Shown: positions 50,108 to 60,671 of the stretch, piece after piece
How positions within the stretch are numbered: position 1 is the first letter of the stretch
Layout: each line of letters begins with the position of its first letter
Source of the DNA: Rhytidiadelphus loreus
Lineage: Eukaryota; Streptophyta; Bryopsida; Hypnales; Hylocomiaceae
Direction of reading: 5' to 3'
Length of the DNA stretch: 64,000 nucleotides
Assembly (NCBI GenBank): GCA_947034895.1
Contig: OX344763.1
Coordinates: 38,315,025-38,379,024 of the forward strand
Made by a program: the position numbers and the translations under genes
The notes under the pieces: generated by a model
What the model was told of the DNA's origin: nothing
Database searches by the model: none
The model's input: only the letters and a program-made list of their open reading frames with translations

Positions 50108-50539
50108 TCGTCGTACACCTAGTTAGAGTACTGACAGACGACTAGCCTGGGATTTCCGCACTTGGCCTTCACACCTTAGTATAAAAGTAGGAGGGAGTCC
50201 CTCGTCTTGGTGTGCTGTGTGTTGTGATGTGCAGGTGCAGTAGATTAGCAGATGGACCACGGTTGGTACAATCCACCGGCGGTCCTTCCAGTAGGACTCT
50301 TCAACATTCGGGTTCAGTGTATCGAGAAGCTCAACTTCACTACTTTCCTCCGCACTCATTTTGGTCAAGAATTCCTAACCCAGGTGCTCCGTAGCCCCTG
50401 GCCTTTGATAGTTCCAGCGGTCACCTACGGAGAAACCTGGGATAGCTTGATTTACATCCTCATCTAGCACTGTGCCGAGCGACCTGTGAGGCACTTCTAC
50501 TTCCTACTTTCCATCATCTTCTATCTTCTATCTTCCTCT

Positions 50540-50634
50540 TAGTCCAAACTTGCTCCGTCAAGGGCGGAATGTGGGTTTTCCAAATTTCTTGTCTATAGGT
50601 CCAAACCAACTCCATTTGGGGCGGATAGTAGGGG
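50540..50634 (+). repeat. Module repeated on both sides of the extra ORF (copy 1)
   Basis: TAGTCCAAACTTGCTCCGTC... then CTATAGGTCCAAACCAACTC; related copies at 52098-52190 and 52218-52305. Each has a CTCCGT(T/C)(G/A)AGGG half followed by a TAGGTCC half and a purine-rich end. Confidence 0.65.
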
Positions 50635-50738
50635 ATTAGTATAGCATAGCATATCGTCGTCATTGCCTTGTCACTCTTCCTTCGTTATAGCCTTCTTCCA
50701 CTTCATCTTCCTTAGTATCGCTGACGTCGCCATCCGGT

Positions 50739-50756
50739 AGCGCCCACATGAATGGT
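50739..50756 (+). repeat. 18-nt copy of the LTR/PBS junction
   Basis: AGCGCCCACATGAATGGT is identical to 43514-43531, which spans the 3' end of the 5' LTR and the first bases of the PBS. It lies 50 bp upstream of the extra ORF start and is not preceded by LTR sequence. Confidence 0.7.
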
Positions 50757-50805
50757 CCGACAGTCCTTCATACCAGGTAACTGGAGCTGATGCCTAGCCA
50801 ACCGC

Positions 50806-51735
50806 ATGTGGATCTACGGTGGTGCCCCTACATCACCGCCCTGGTCAACGAGATGGGATCTCTTCCATCTTTTCGCTTTCTTCGCCATCATAATTAGCAT
50901 TGGCATTCTCTTCCTCACGTTTCGAACCACAGTTACTAGCAACAGACAAACTTTCCCAGCTAATCGAGACATCTTCCGCGAACACCTACACCACCGCACC
51001 GCGAACCGAAGACATCGAAGAGGCACAGGAATACCACTGACACCCTCAATGGGAGTCATGCCAGGCCCTCGGAATGCAACTTCCGAGTCCCAACCGTCCT
51101 CCCCTTCATCGACAGGTTCTCCAAGACCCTCTGAGCCTTCACCTCAGAGGACGATGGAAGAACCAGTAGGAGGATTTTCATCCCCAACGCATTCTGGGCC
51201 TTCCGCTCAACCGGGCAATACACTAGCCACGGAGGCCCTCACGGAGCTCCTCACACAACCCAGCATTGATGACAGTCCTCATCCAGTCGAAGAATCAACC
51301 ACGGCCGCAGAACCTGAAGTCAACTCACCAAAGGAGGAAGAAGAGATGGTGACACTTCAGGAAGCGGCATTTCTAACACACCTACAAGGCTCTCGAAGGC
51401 GGCCGCACGCGGAGGAGGTGGCACCTCAACTCCGCAACATCCGACCTCGCCTACCAAATGCGGCCAGGGAGGAGGATTCTTCCATCGTGGAGGACAGGGA
51501 ACTACTCATCTACTTGCAATATCGTACGAATGAGAGTACGGGGGAGCATACCACCCTGGTTGGCAACTACTACACCGCAGATGATATGGGGGTCATCACC
51601 CGTCAATCGGAAGGCGACCACCACGAATTCCGGGTGGAGGGGCCGCTGCGAACCTTGACTCCGGACTTCAAAGCGATGCACTCCATCAACTCCCTCATCC
51701 AGATCCTCACCTTCTTGGGCTTATCTCGGGCTTAA
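50806..51735 (+). CDS. Extra ORF downstream of integrase, single membrane segment
   Basis: An uninterrupted 309-codon frame with ATG at 50806 and TAA at 51733. Residues about 20-42 (LFHLFAFFAIIISIGILFLT) form one hydrophobic segment followed by a basic stretch, then a long Ser/Pro/Thr/Glu-rich region and a more ordered C-terminus (about 230-309: ELLIYLQYRTNESTGEHTTL onward). It lies after pol and before the 3' LTR, where env-like or additional ORFs occur in some plant Gypsy lineages. No similarity to a known family is recognised; an env-like role would be speculation. That it stays open while pol is broken fits the young age of the insertion, or selection. Confidence 0.65.
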   Translation: MWIYGGAPTSPPWSTRWDLFHLFAFFAIIISIGILFLTFRTTVTSNRQTFPANRDIFREHLHHRTANRRHRRGTGIPLTPSMGVMPGPRNATSESQPSSPSSTGSPRPSEPSPQRTMEEPVGGFSSPTHSGPSAQPGNTLATEALTELLTQPSIDDSPHPVEESTTAAEPEVNSPKEEEEMVTLQEAAFLTHLQGSRRRPHAEEVAPQLRNIRPRLPNAAREEDSSIVEDRELLIYLQYRTNESTGEHTTLVGNYYTADDMGVITRQSEGDHHEFRVEGPLRTLTPDFKAMHSINSLIQILTFLGLSRA

Positions 51736-52673
51736 TCCCTTGTACATAGCTATTCAAAAAAAAAAAAAAAAAAAAATTGTTTTGTATAGGGGGCACTAGT
51801 TCAGGGCTGGCTGGTATATATACCAACCCGACAAGACAACGAACGTCTCCCGCCGCGGCAGCTCGGTGGCCTGTGACCAACAACCTCAATTCCGGCGGCG
51901 AGGGTTCGACCTTTGGGCCGTCGCCAGGGCGCCACCCCTGAGCTAGTGACAAGGCAAGGAACCGCTACCAACTACCACGACGGGAGACACTTTTGCAAGG
52001 GTCAAACCCCCCAAAAGGTCCTCTTGCCCCCCTCTTGTGACTTCTTTCCTTTGTCTTTGTTGTTCTTCTTTTTTCTTTTTTTTCTTTTCAAAACACATAG
52101 TCCAAACTCACTCCGTTGAGGGAGCAAGGCGGGGTTGAAATATTTTTTGGCTATAGGTCCCAATTTGCTGCATCAAGGAGGGACAGGGGGTTTCCTTTCT
52201 CTTATTCTATCTCCCTTTAGTTCCAAGCTCACTCCGTTGAGGGCAGAAGGATGGTTTTCAATTTTTTATCTGTAGATCCGAATCAATTCCATTTGAGGAG
52301 GATGGGGAAAAAATTCTATAAAATATAAAAACTATAATACATAAAATGAACAAAAAATCTCCCCCCTATAAAATGGTGTCAGGACTTGTCTTGTTCACTG
52401 TCTACTTCTTCCGTCTTGGGTTGTGAGGACTTAGTCCTCGCAAAATAGTCATTACCCTCGCATACGGACAGTTCAAAACCAAGAGTGGTGCTGGGCTGCC
52501 CACATGATGGTGTTCAACTAGATATCCACATGATGGTAGAGCAACCCTACCCGACTTAGCACTAGCTGCCTTACCCTCAGGTCGCCATTAGAGCATTTGA
52601 CCGTGTGCCCAAGGATAGCAAAACATTCGAGGTTCTCATGATTATCCAAATCATACCGCAGATGGCCGCCATA
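51736..52673 (+). other. Region between extra ORF and 3' LTR
   Basis: Noncoding. An A-run (about 51756-51777), a pyrimidine tract (52030-52090) and two copies of the repeated module (52098-52190, 52218-52305). No obvious polypurine tract is directly adjacent to the LTR. Confidence 0.55.
52098..52305 (+). repeat. Repeated module, copies 2 and 3
   Basis: CATAGTCCAAACTCACTCCG at 52096 and TTAGTTCCAAGCTCACTCCG at 52217, related to 50540-50634. Confidence 0.65.
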
Positions 52674-53935
52674 TGTGAGCCCCAAATTCGTCACTTGGGA
52701 CTCATTGTTTTCTTTTTTTTAGTTTATTACAAATTAAGGCATAAAGTAGTACAAAAAGCTCCAAAAAGAGTGTAGAACCAAAATAGGTATGTCACGTACC
52801 AGTATAGCATTTGGTCATAAATAGCCTTTTACCCCTAGATTACCCATAAAGCCCACTTGTATATAGGTTAGAAACCGTAATTAGTGGGAAACAATAGGGC
52901 TACGGGGAACTTACCCAAAATAGCCCAAAACCTAGTGCATGTGACCATGATAGGCTAAATTAAGTCTTAGGAGAGTAAGGGAGGTCCCCACGTAAATCTC
53001 CAAAGATAGGTTCTAGTTTCCCCATTCCACCGACGAAACATTAGGAATCCAATTTGTTAGCTTGCAGGTGTCACTTGTCCCAGACAGGCCGCATGGAGGA
53101 ATCCACAGCCGCCGGATGGTGTTCTCGGATCTAGAACATGTCGGGACATCCACGGCAAAACCCATTCACCCAGATTCCCTCACATGTGAAAGATTCCCTG
53201 ACTGCCGGTGATTCAACCGAAGTTAGTTTTCACCTCGCCACCAACTGTGTGCTAGAATAGCCTAAGATTTGGCACGTGACTTGGGGGACTCCATGAGAGG
53301 TTCCCCAAAAAGTCTCGGTTTTTTTTTATCTCCAAAGGATCTTTTTCCGAGCGGTCAACCACCAAAGGCCACGTTGGGAAATTCATAGAAAATACCCAGG
53401 CCGCGGTAAAATCTCACTAAAAATTAGACTAGCATCTTTTATGTTAATAACGCGCCCCGACAAAATTCATGGAGTTCCAATAGCGGGAAGCAGCCGAAAC
53501 TGACAACATCCCCCCAATTAGTATTTACGGCAGGATCTTTGCGGGGTTGACCGGCGTCCCGGGAGCGTATGAAGTCGGAACGAAGACATCAAGGAGCCTT
53601 TTCTTACTCCCTAGAGCCTCCCCAACAACCCTAGCTAGTTACCCAAGCCAAAAGAGGTAAACCCCAAAAGTTAGGTTTTTACCCTTTTAATTGGCTCTAG
53701 TTGGCACTAGTTTCCGATGGGTTTTTTGTGATAGAAATAGGGGTAGGGGGTTCTTTAGGCTAAAAATGGCATTCTGAAGCCATTGGCGCAATCCATTTGC
53801 AATTCCGAGCTAAACTCCAAAAGTTAGAAACTAGGACCAGCGTAAAACCCAAGATTAGGTGAAAATCTCAAAGTTGGATGAAAATCCGGATGGATGAGGT
53901 TACTCGTCGAGGGGGGGAGTGGGCCCTTGGAAACC

Positions 53936-53942
53936 TATAAAA
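53936..53942 (+). promoter_or_regulatory. TATA box of 3' LTR
   Basis: CCTATAAAAGGGGGCCC; could drive read-out transcription into the downstream flank at 56.6 kb. Confidence 0.5.
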
Positions 53943-55611
53943 GGGGGCCCTTCTCTCTCCCAAAACACCCCCAATACTTGTTTTGGGTCCGTGGGTCCAA
54001 GTTATCTTGGCATTTTTGGCATTTAGGCCAAAAAACCTCTACGGTGTTTTCGGAGCACTTTTTGCTCCCGTTGTTGTTCTATTTACAGCTTTTTGTAGGT
54101 TCTTGGAGTCCTTCTCGTTCACTTGTACTTCGTGTGTCTTCTTTAAACATCCCTTGGTCACATTTGAGAGTTCTTGTAAGTTGTCTTGTGTCGTGCATTA
54201 ACCCCGGAGTAACCCCCCACCGTACCTTGGCGATGCCGCTTTGGGGGGCCTTTGGTGCATAAGTCCTTTAACATTATCATCTTGCGTGTACGTGTGCCTT
54301 GGAAGTAAGTGCTAACCATAGTAAACCCCTTCTTTGTTGTTGACAAGTGGACCCACCCTTCGGGGGACGGCGAAGCTTTGACCCTGTGACCCCTTAGTCC
54401 TAAAGAGTGTGTTAAAACGAGTCCTAGACGGCGGAGCTTTGAACCCCAATCCATTGCAAGTCCTAAAGTCGGTGTTAAAACCGATTCTACGGCGAAGCTT
54501 TGGACCCCGGTAGGTCTAAATTCCAAAGTTTAGTTCCCAAGATCTTCTTGGGAAAAATTAAAGTTTAGTTCCCAAGATACCCCTAGGTAGTAGAAACGCG
54601 GAAGAAACCCCCCGCCATGAGATAGATTGGTCAACATCCAAGTTCTTTCCCCCACGGCGAAGCTTTGACTTCAACACATCAAAATTAGTCTAGCCTCTTG
54701 TTTTACCTTGACCATAATCCGTAACGTCCGGTTTAGTTTTTAGTTAAGTGGGTTCCCATACGGGAACCCGAGGTTAGGAAAGGAGTGTAAAGGCCAGGGC
54801 CAGCCAACCAAGGCCAGCCAGGATCCCAGCAGCGGGCAACCCAAACCAGCGGGCAACCCAGCTAGCCGGGCGACCCAGGCAGCGGCAACCCAGCCAGTCG
54901 GGTGACCAACAGCGGGCAACCCAAACAGCGGGCGACCGAGCGGCCGGGCGACCAGCAGCGGGCAATCCAGACAGCGGGGACCCAACAGCGGACATCCAGA
55001 CAGCGGCACCCAAACAGTGGGCTTCGGGGGAGGGGGGGCCAAGGCTTCGAGGAGATTGGGCAGGGCTTCGGGGAGATTGGGCCAGGGCTTTGGGGAGGGG
55101 GGGGGGTCCAACGGTTTCGGGGGGGGAAGGGAAAGAGAAATCAAAAGGGGGGGGGGGAATCAAAACAAAACATACAAAAGGAAGGGGGGGGGGGAAAAGA
55201 AAAAAGACAAACTCCAAGCGGCGCCCTGCAAAACACATCCTCCACCTCTCAAACCAAACCTCACACAATGATGACAAAATTAGGAAGGGGGTAGTTATAG
55301 GAGAGGAAGAAGGGAGAGACGATAAATAGTGTTGCGTCATAGGATTAGGTAGGAAATCTCCAAAGCTTCTTGCAACCATTAGGAAAGAGATTAGGATGAC
55401 ACCAAAATGACGACGTAAGAGAATAGGTGACTCTTCCATTAGATTAGCGTCATATGGTGTAAGGCCTCATTTAAGGGGTTGGTAGGAATAGTGTTGAAGG
55501 AAAAGAAAAAGAGATAAGGAGAAAGGAAGGGCCCATTACGGGTCTTAGAGTGTACTCCTTCGCCAAAGACTAAGCCGTAGGCAGTTTACTACTTCAACCT
55601 ACGTGTCGACT

Positions 55612-55674
55612 ATGGAATACGAGCACGCGGCCGGAGGTATGGAGGAAAAAGTCGCGCATGCCAACTTCGATCAG
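55612..55674 (+). CDS. LTR-borne leader exon (3' LTR)
   Basis: Identical in frame to the 5' LTR copy, ending CAG before GTGAGT. Confidence 0.45.
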
Positions 55675-56631
55675 GTGAGTCAGTAAATTAGCCACCAGTG
55701 CTTTTTCTTTTGATTTGTGCTAAATTCTGTTAAGAGGTGGTCAATGTTGATTAGCAATTAGGAATTAGACTACAAAACAAGGTAGAACAGGATAGGATAG
55801 GACTAGGGATTAGTAAACCATTAGGGTCAAAATTCAACCAAGAAGTTAAACATTAGATGAGGACAAAATAATCCAGTTAGGAGTTAAGGTTAAAATAGCC
55901 AATCAAAATTACCTTAAGTAATAACGACATAGGGTCAAGGGTAGAACGTAAAAAGATAGTCTAATTAGGAAAAACTAAATTAGATTAGAGGATTAAATTA
56001 GAAAGATAAAGTAAATTAGATAAATTAAATTAGGAGATAAATTAGGAAAAAAGACAAATTAATTTAGAAAATTAGATTAGGAGATAAATTAGGAAAAAAG
56101 ACAAATTAATTTAGAAAATTAGATTAGGAGATAAATTAGGAAAAAAGACAAATTAATTTAGAAAATTAGATTAGGAGATAAATTAGGAAAAAAGATAAAT
56201 TAGATAGATTAAATTAGGAGATAAATTAGATAGATTAAATTAGGAGATAAATTAGATAAATTAAATTAGGAAAAAAGATAACTTAGATTAGGAAAAAAGC
56301 CCAATCAACTTAGGAAACCATGGAAGGGACTTAGGTAATCCCTCCTCAGTCTTAGGAAGGGTCAATTAGCCTCAGATTCCCATAGATTAGAATAGATTCG
56401 GTAGTAGTTCGTATAGGCTTCCGTTAGGGGACGGTTAGCCCGAACTATTCCCTCGCCAATTGGGGCAACCCCATTGTCACCTGCGGAAACTAGGAACTTA
56501 GTAAAGAAGATCCATTGCTTGGAAGGCACAATGGACCGACGCTTAGTCACCCATTAGGTTAGAATTTAGTTAACCCCTAGAACCTGGTTGTGTCCGATTA
56601 ATTACCAAGGGTGGGTAATTAAGCGCCCACA

Positions 56632-57960
56632 TGGCTATAAGGAGGATGAGCCAACATATTAGTGGGGCGGTTGGATTCCAACATGAAGCAATAGCAGTTC
56701 GTAGGTCTAAGTACAGCAAAAGTTTTTTCATGTAACCGTGCTAGTAAGTTGGCATCACAGAGTGCTCTCTTTTAAGATACGTTTATATGTAGTGTGTTAC
56801 AGTTATAAATCTTTCCTAGTTGTTTATCCAAATGGACTACTTAATGGTTTCGAAACTTTATGGATATGGGCACCTCACAAGTGTGCCATTCTGAAAGTGG
56901 CAAAATAGTCAGGGTCATTGTGCCAAGTCATCGTGTGAATGTGAGGTCTAAAGACTATGTAATACATACAGTGTATGTAGAAGTCCATATATAACGTTAG
57001 TAGTGCAAGACTATTGTCAAGACTATGTACAGAAGCAATTGTGACGAGACAACAATAATCGCACAATGAACAGCAATGAGGAATACCTCATGTTTTGGCA
57101 ACTACAAGTACAGACTTTTCCATACATATTGTAAAGTACCATTCCTTTTAGAAGAGCATGCTGGGAAGATCGATGAATGGTGTACAAGAATGACAAAGAT
57201 AGGTGACTTCTACGTCCGCTAATTTTGAGGTGCGTTTCTCTCAATGTACGGTAATTTTCGTCATCTTATTCAAGTATTACTTTTGAAGACTTTCCCTGTC
57301 TTTTCTTGCATGGTTGTTGATGAGCTTGTATAAGACCTCTTTTAGATGCATTACTGTGCAATGCAAGTTCTGATAGTTCCCCGTAGTCACATCATTCGTG
57401 ATTCTTGTGCTCGCATTGATTCTAGTCGATACCATTTCCTGCATTCCAGGTTGAAGCATTTGCAAGATCAGTCGATGGAGTTGAAGCAGGTTTTACCAGT
57501 CGGCGTTCAACATGAGAAAATCATGCACGGTGCACGAAGGACTTCAATGTCGACACATTTGACTAGCTCACTGATAATGCAGTAGAAATTAAACACATGT
57601 TCGTTTTTGTTATTTTCCCTGTGTACATACCTTGTGGTGCCGGCATCAGGAATACTATGCCCTTTTGACAATGTTTTTATAAGAAGAGGATTATATTGAA
57701 AGGATGCAGGTTTTCATTTTGTTGAAGTTTTGCATGGCATTTGCTTGTGCTTCAATTTGGTATACAGATTGTCACCTTTTTAGAGTCACAGGATCCTTTG
57801 TTCGAACAGTCGCAGTAGACCAAGCTTTTGGAATGTGAGAAGTCCAACGTCAAGACGAATGTTCTGGATGATAGTGGCAAAGAACTTGAGAGCCATATTC
57901 AACTGCTTTTTTATTAAGAGACATCAAGAACTATCAATGTCGGTTTGAATATAAAATCCT
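56632..57960 (+). other. piggyBac 3' flank with coding-like fragments
   Basis: Begins with the second TGGCT. Removing the retrotransposon and one TSD copy joins a frame ending GGYKEDEPTY then TAG. Two exon-like fragments follow: 57450-57585, after CATTCCAG, reading LKHLQDQSMELKQVLPVGVQ; and about 57766-57912, after an ACAG, reading IVTFLESQDPLFEQSQ, a TAG, then KLLECEKSNVKTNVL. They look like parts of a coiled-coil protein but are too short to name. Confidence 0.35.
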
Positions 57961-60234
57961 CGCATATTCTTAATCGGGCATAAGTAACATTGGGCTCGGT
58001 CACTGAAAAATGAGTGCTTTGTGGTGTCTTGTGAAAATCCTTCTGATTGCAAGCTCTCTAGTAATTCAAACCTTCAAATACCACCATTGAAATTTCTATG
58101 GTCCTATTGGTCTTCTGATGCTCTTGAGGCACCAATTTTCCTCTTATTTTTCCAACCTACCATTTGATAGTTTTGACTTGATTTCAACCAAAGTTGCCAC
58201 CTACCTGACATGGTCAACACAGAAGTTTCCCCGGTCAAACCTAATCATCTTCAAGAGAAGTAAAATTATGCTCAATTTCAATTCTATTTCCTAAAATGTG
58301 TAAGATGCTACTCCAAATCCTATGGTTTGATTTGGCATCCTCCAAACCAGTTCTGAACAATTTGTCTTCAAATTCAATCCACTTTCGTGATGACCTGCCG
58401 CCTCTCCAATGACTCGGGTCGCTCCAGGGTTAATGAGAAGACTATTCACATGGAAATTTCAATTGATTATTTTGAAGTCCTTCAAGAAGAAGACCATGCA
58501 AGCTTTTATTTTTTTTCCAATAGTGAGTATACTTTGGTTACTTTAGCTATTGTGCTTATAATTAGGTAACTTGCTTTTTGATTCTTGCCTTGGTGTCAGT
58601 TTTAGAAGTTAATCCCTCCAAGACTGAGAGTACATTTAACAAGTTGTCAAAAATTGTCATGTTTAAATGCATTGAGACAAAATATAGTAGAAAAAGTTTC
58701 ATTTTTGAAATTTAGTTGCTTGAAATTGTACTAGATGGCTACTATGGGAATTTGAAAGATTTCAATCCAATTGATTGTCTAAATTATAAGCTTATAGAAG
58801 AAAAGGGTTTTTTTGGACCTTGCTTGATAGGGTTGAAAATCTTTTAACTTCTCATGAAATGAGATTTTTGCACTACACATAGTTTTTTTTAACATTGCCT
58901 ATAATATCATGGTAGCTATATATATGCCAAATTTAAGAAAGAGATGAGTTTTTTTTCACTAATTGTTTAAAGTTGCCCTTTTTGCCCAAGAAACTTCAAG
59001 CAACATAAGTTTTAATTTGGGTACTTGATAAAAAAAACAAATATGTATTTTGATGAAGTTCATGTAAGTCCACATTTGAAGTCAAAATTTCACAAACATC
59101 CTTTCTAAAATGACTTTTACAATGCTAATCTAAACTTCCAGTTGTCCCTTTGAGGGACAATGGACCTTTAGGGGTAAATGTTGAAGCTAGGTGATTCAAG
59201 TGTGATGTATATTAATGTCACTATAAATTCAAGAATAATAAATAGTTATTGTTATAGAATGTACTTTTATTGTTATTTAGGATTGTTTTTATAGTACTAT
59301 TTTTTCTTCCATTTCTTGTTTTTCTATATGTTTATTGGTTTCAATGGTCTTTGTTGCCATAAGTGTTCTATTTACACTCTACTTTTGAAGCCATTTGTTG
59401 AGTGATTTTATATGAATTTTAGGCTTTTCAATTGTGATAAGTGATCCACTTTTAGGAATTATAATTAGTTTGTTAAGTCAATAATTTATCCTATTAGTAT
59501 GTGACACCAATTTACAAATGACGCACTATTTGTAATATACTTAAATTGGTTTACATTGAAATCTTTAGTGTGCTCTATTAATTTTCATAGAATAAATTTA
59601 GTGCTTAGCAAATCTAATATAACCTCTACAATCTATTGTTGTTGAGGTAGTGTCTAGCAAATTTATAACCTTTAGTAATTTAGTTCTAAAGAATAAAAAT
59701 AATAAATTGGAAAATCTATAAGCTATTCTATTCTTGTGAAGACACTAATATTCTACCTTCCCTAATTGGATAAATTTATGTAGCTTAAACTAGAGCTAAT
59801 AATACACTTGACCCTTTCAAATAACATTGTTTTTGAGGAAAAATGGTCTTCTAAATGAAGTCACATGTATTTACAACTTCACATGTGGAACTTGTTAACC
59901 CTTAAAGGACCGTCACTATACTTTCACCCAAAACGCTCCAAAACTGCCATTTCTAGTGCAAGTACCAAAATTTTGAAAAAAAGCTTTTTTTTTTTACATA
60001 TCTAATTGTAGGATCTTGTATTATATAGTATAAAAAACATGTGGTAAAAATTTCAGACATTTCCACCGGGTGGATTGCAAGATATAAGCATTCAAATTAA
60101 CTAAAATCATTTTTTTGACCCTGCAAAAAGCAAGGCAACTGCACTTCACAAGCTCACATTTCTATGAAAAAATGACCTAAATGGTGGTTCTTCTTTGGAT
60201 TTGTTTTCCTAGACAAGTTGGTCACATGCTTGAA
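57961..60234. other. AT-rich stretch without recognised genes
   Basis: Only short AT-biased frames. Possibly the interior of the CACTA-like element whose right end lies at 60671, but no left end was found. Confidence 0.5.
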
Positions 60235-60398
60235 AAAATATGACTCAACGTAGTCATATTCCACAAAATATGACTGAGCAGTCATATTCCATGTCATCAA
60301 AAAATATAACTCAACGCAGTCATATTCCACAAAATATGACTGAGCAGTCATACTCCACGTCATCAAAAAATATGACTCAACGCAGTCATATTCCACGT
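60235..60398. repeat. 66-bp subterminal repeat of TGACT/AGTCA palindromes
   Basis: About 2.3 units with a 66-bp period. Each has two inverted repeats, TATGACTCAACGCAGTCATA and ATATGACTGAGCAGTCATAT. The repeats lie 270-430 bp inside a CACTA-type terminus and fit transposase-binding subterminal repeats. Confidence 0.8.
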
Positions 60399-60671
60399 AG
60401 GATTTTTTCATTTATCCGGGCAACTCAAAAAAAAGTCAAAGAAAGTCAAAATATACGCCTTGTTGGCATACTATGGCTAATTATGGGTATTTATACCCCT
60501 CAACTTATATGACTGCCAATATGACTAATGTCTGAAGCGACTGCTTCTAAACGACTGCTGCAGTCATATTCCGAGTCATCTACAGTGATTTCTGCGCCAG
60601 TCATATTTTTTGATTTTACGACTGACTGCAATCGTATTTTGCAGTCATAAAACACTGCTTTTGTTGTAGTG
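60235..60671 (-). mobile_element. Right terminus of a third CACTA-like element
   Basis: The inverted complement of the end at 60671 starts CACTACAACAAAAGCAGTGT and continues into TGACTGCAAAATACGATTGC-type subterminal words. A matching left end (ATG then CACTACAACAAA) was not found in the window, so the extent is unknown. The next three bases, ATG (60672-60674), would be the TSD. Confidence 0.6.

Larger units (their letters stand above)
39348..56631 (+). mobile_element. 17.3-kb Gypsy-type LTR retrotransposon with ~4-kb LTRs
   Basis: Two near-identical direct LTRs (39348-43523 and 52674-56631) bound the element, with the perfect 5-bp duplication TGGCT outside (39343-39347, 56632-56636). A PBS-like site follows the 5' LTR. 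Coding remnants run RT N-terminus (43861-44568) then integrase C-terminal half (48398-49018), the Gypsy order, then an extra ORF (50806-51735). Gag, protease, most of RT and RNase H are absent; an inverted related LTR occupies the gap. No clear polypurine tract precedes the 3' LTR. The element cannot move on its own but is young by LTR similarity. Confidence 0.93.
52674..56631 (+). repeat. 3' LTR (copy D)
   Basis: 3958 bp, same ends as copy B. Shorter mainly because the CAGCGGGCAACCC/G-run block and the AT minisatellite (55975-56280) have fewer or different units; this copy carries three AAAAAAGACAAATTAATTTA-type units where the 5' LTR has one. Confidence 0.95.

Noticed and set aside
58871..58890. 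CACTACACATAG as a possible left end of the third CACTA element
   Set aside because: It matches the 60671 terminus only over CACTACA, lacks the ATG duplication in front, and no subterminal palindromes follow.
59895..59910. TTAACCCTTAAAGG, resembling a piggyBac terminus at a TTAA target
   Set aside because: No matching inverted end was found; the only GGGTTAA nearby (58428) lies on the wrong side, so the motif alone is not enough.
60240..60512. 90-codon frame with repeated MTQRSHIPQN units
   Set aside because: It is the translation of the 66-bp subterminal repeat; palindromic DNA explains the repeats on both strands.
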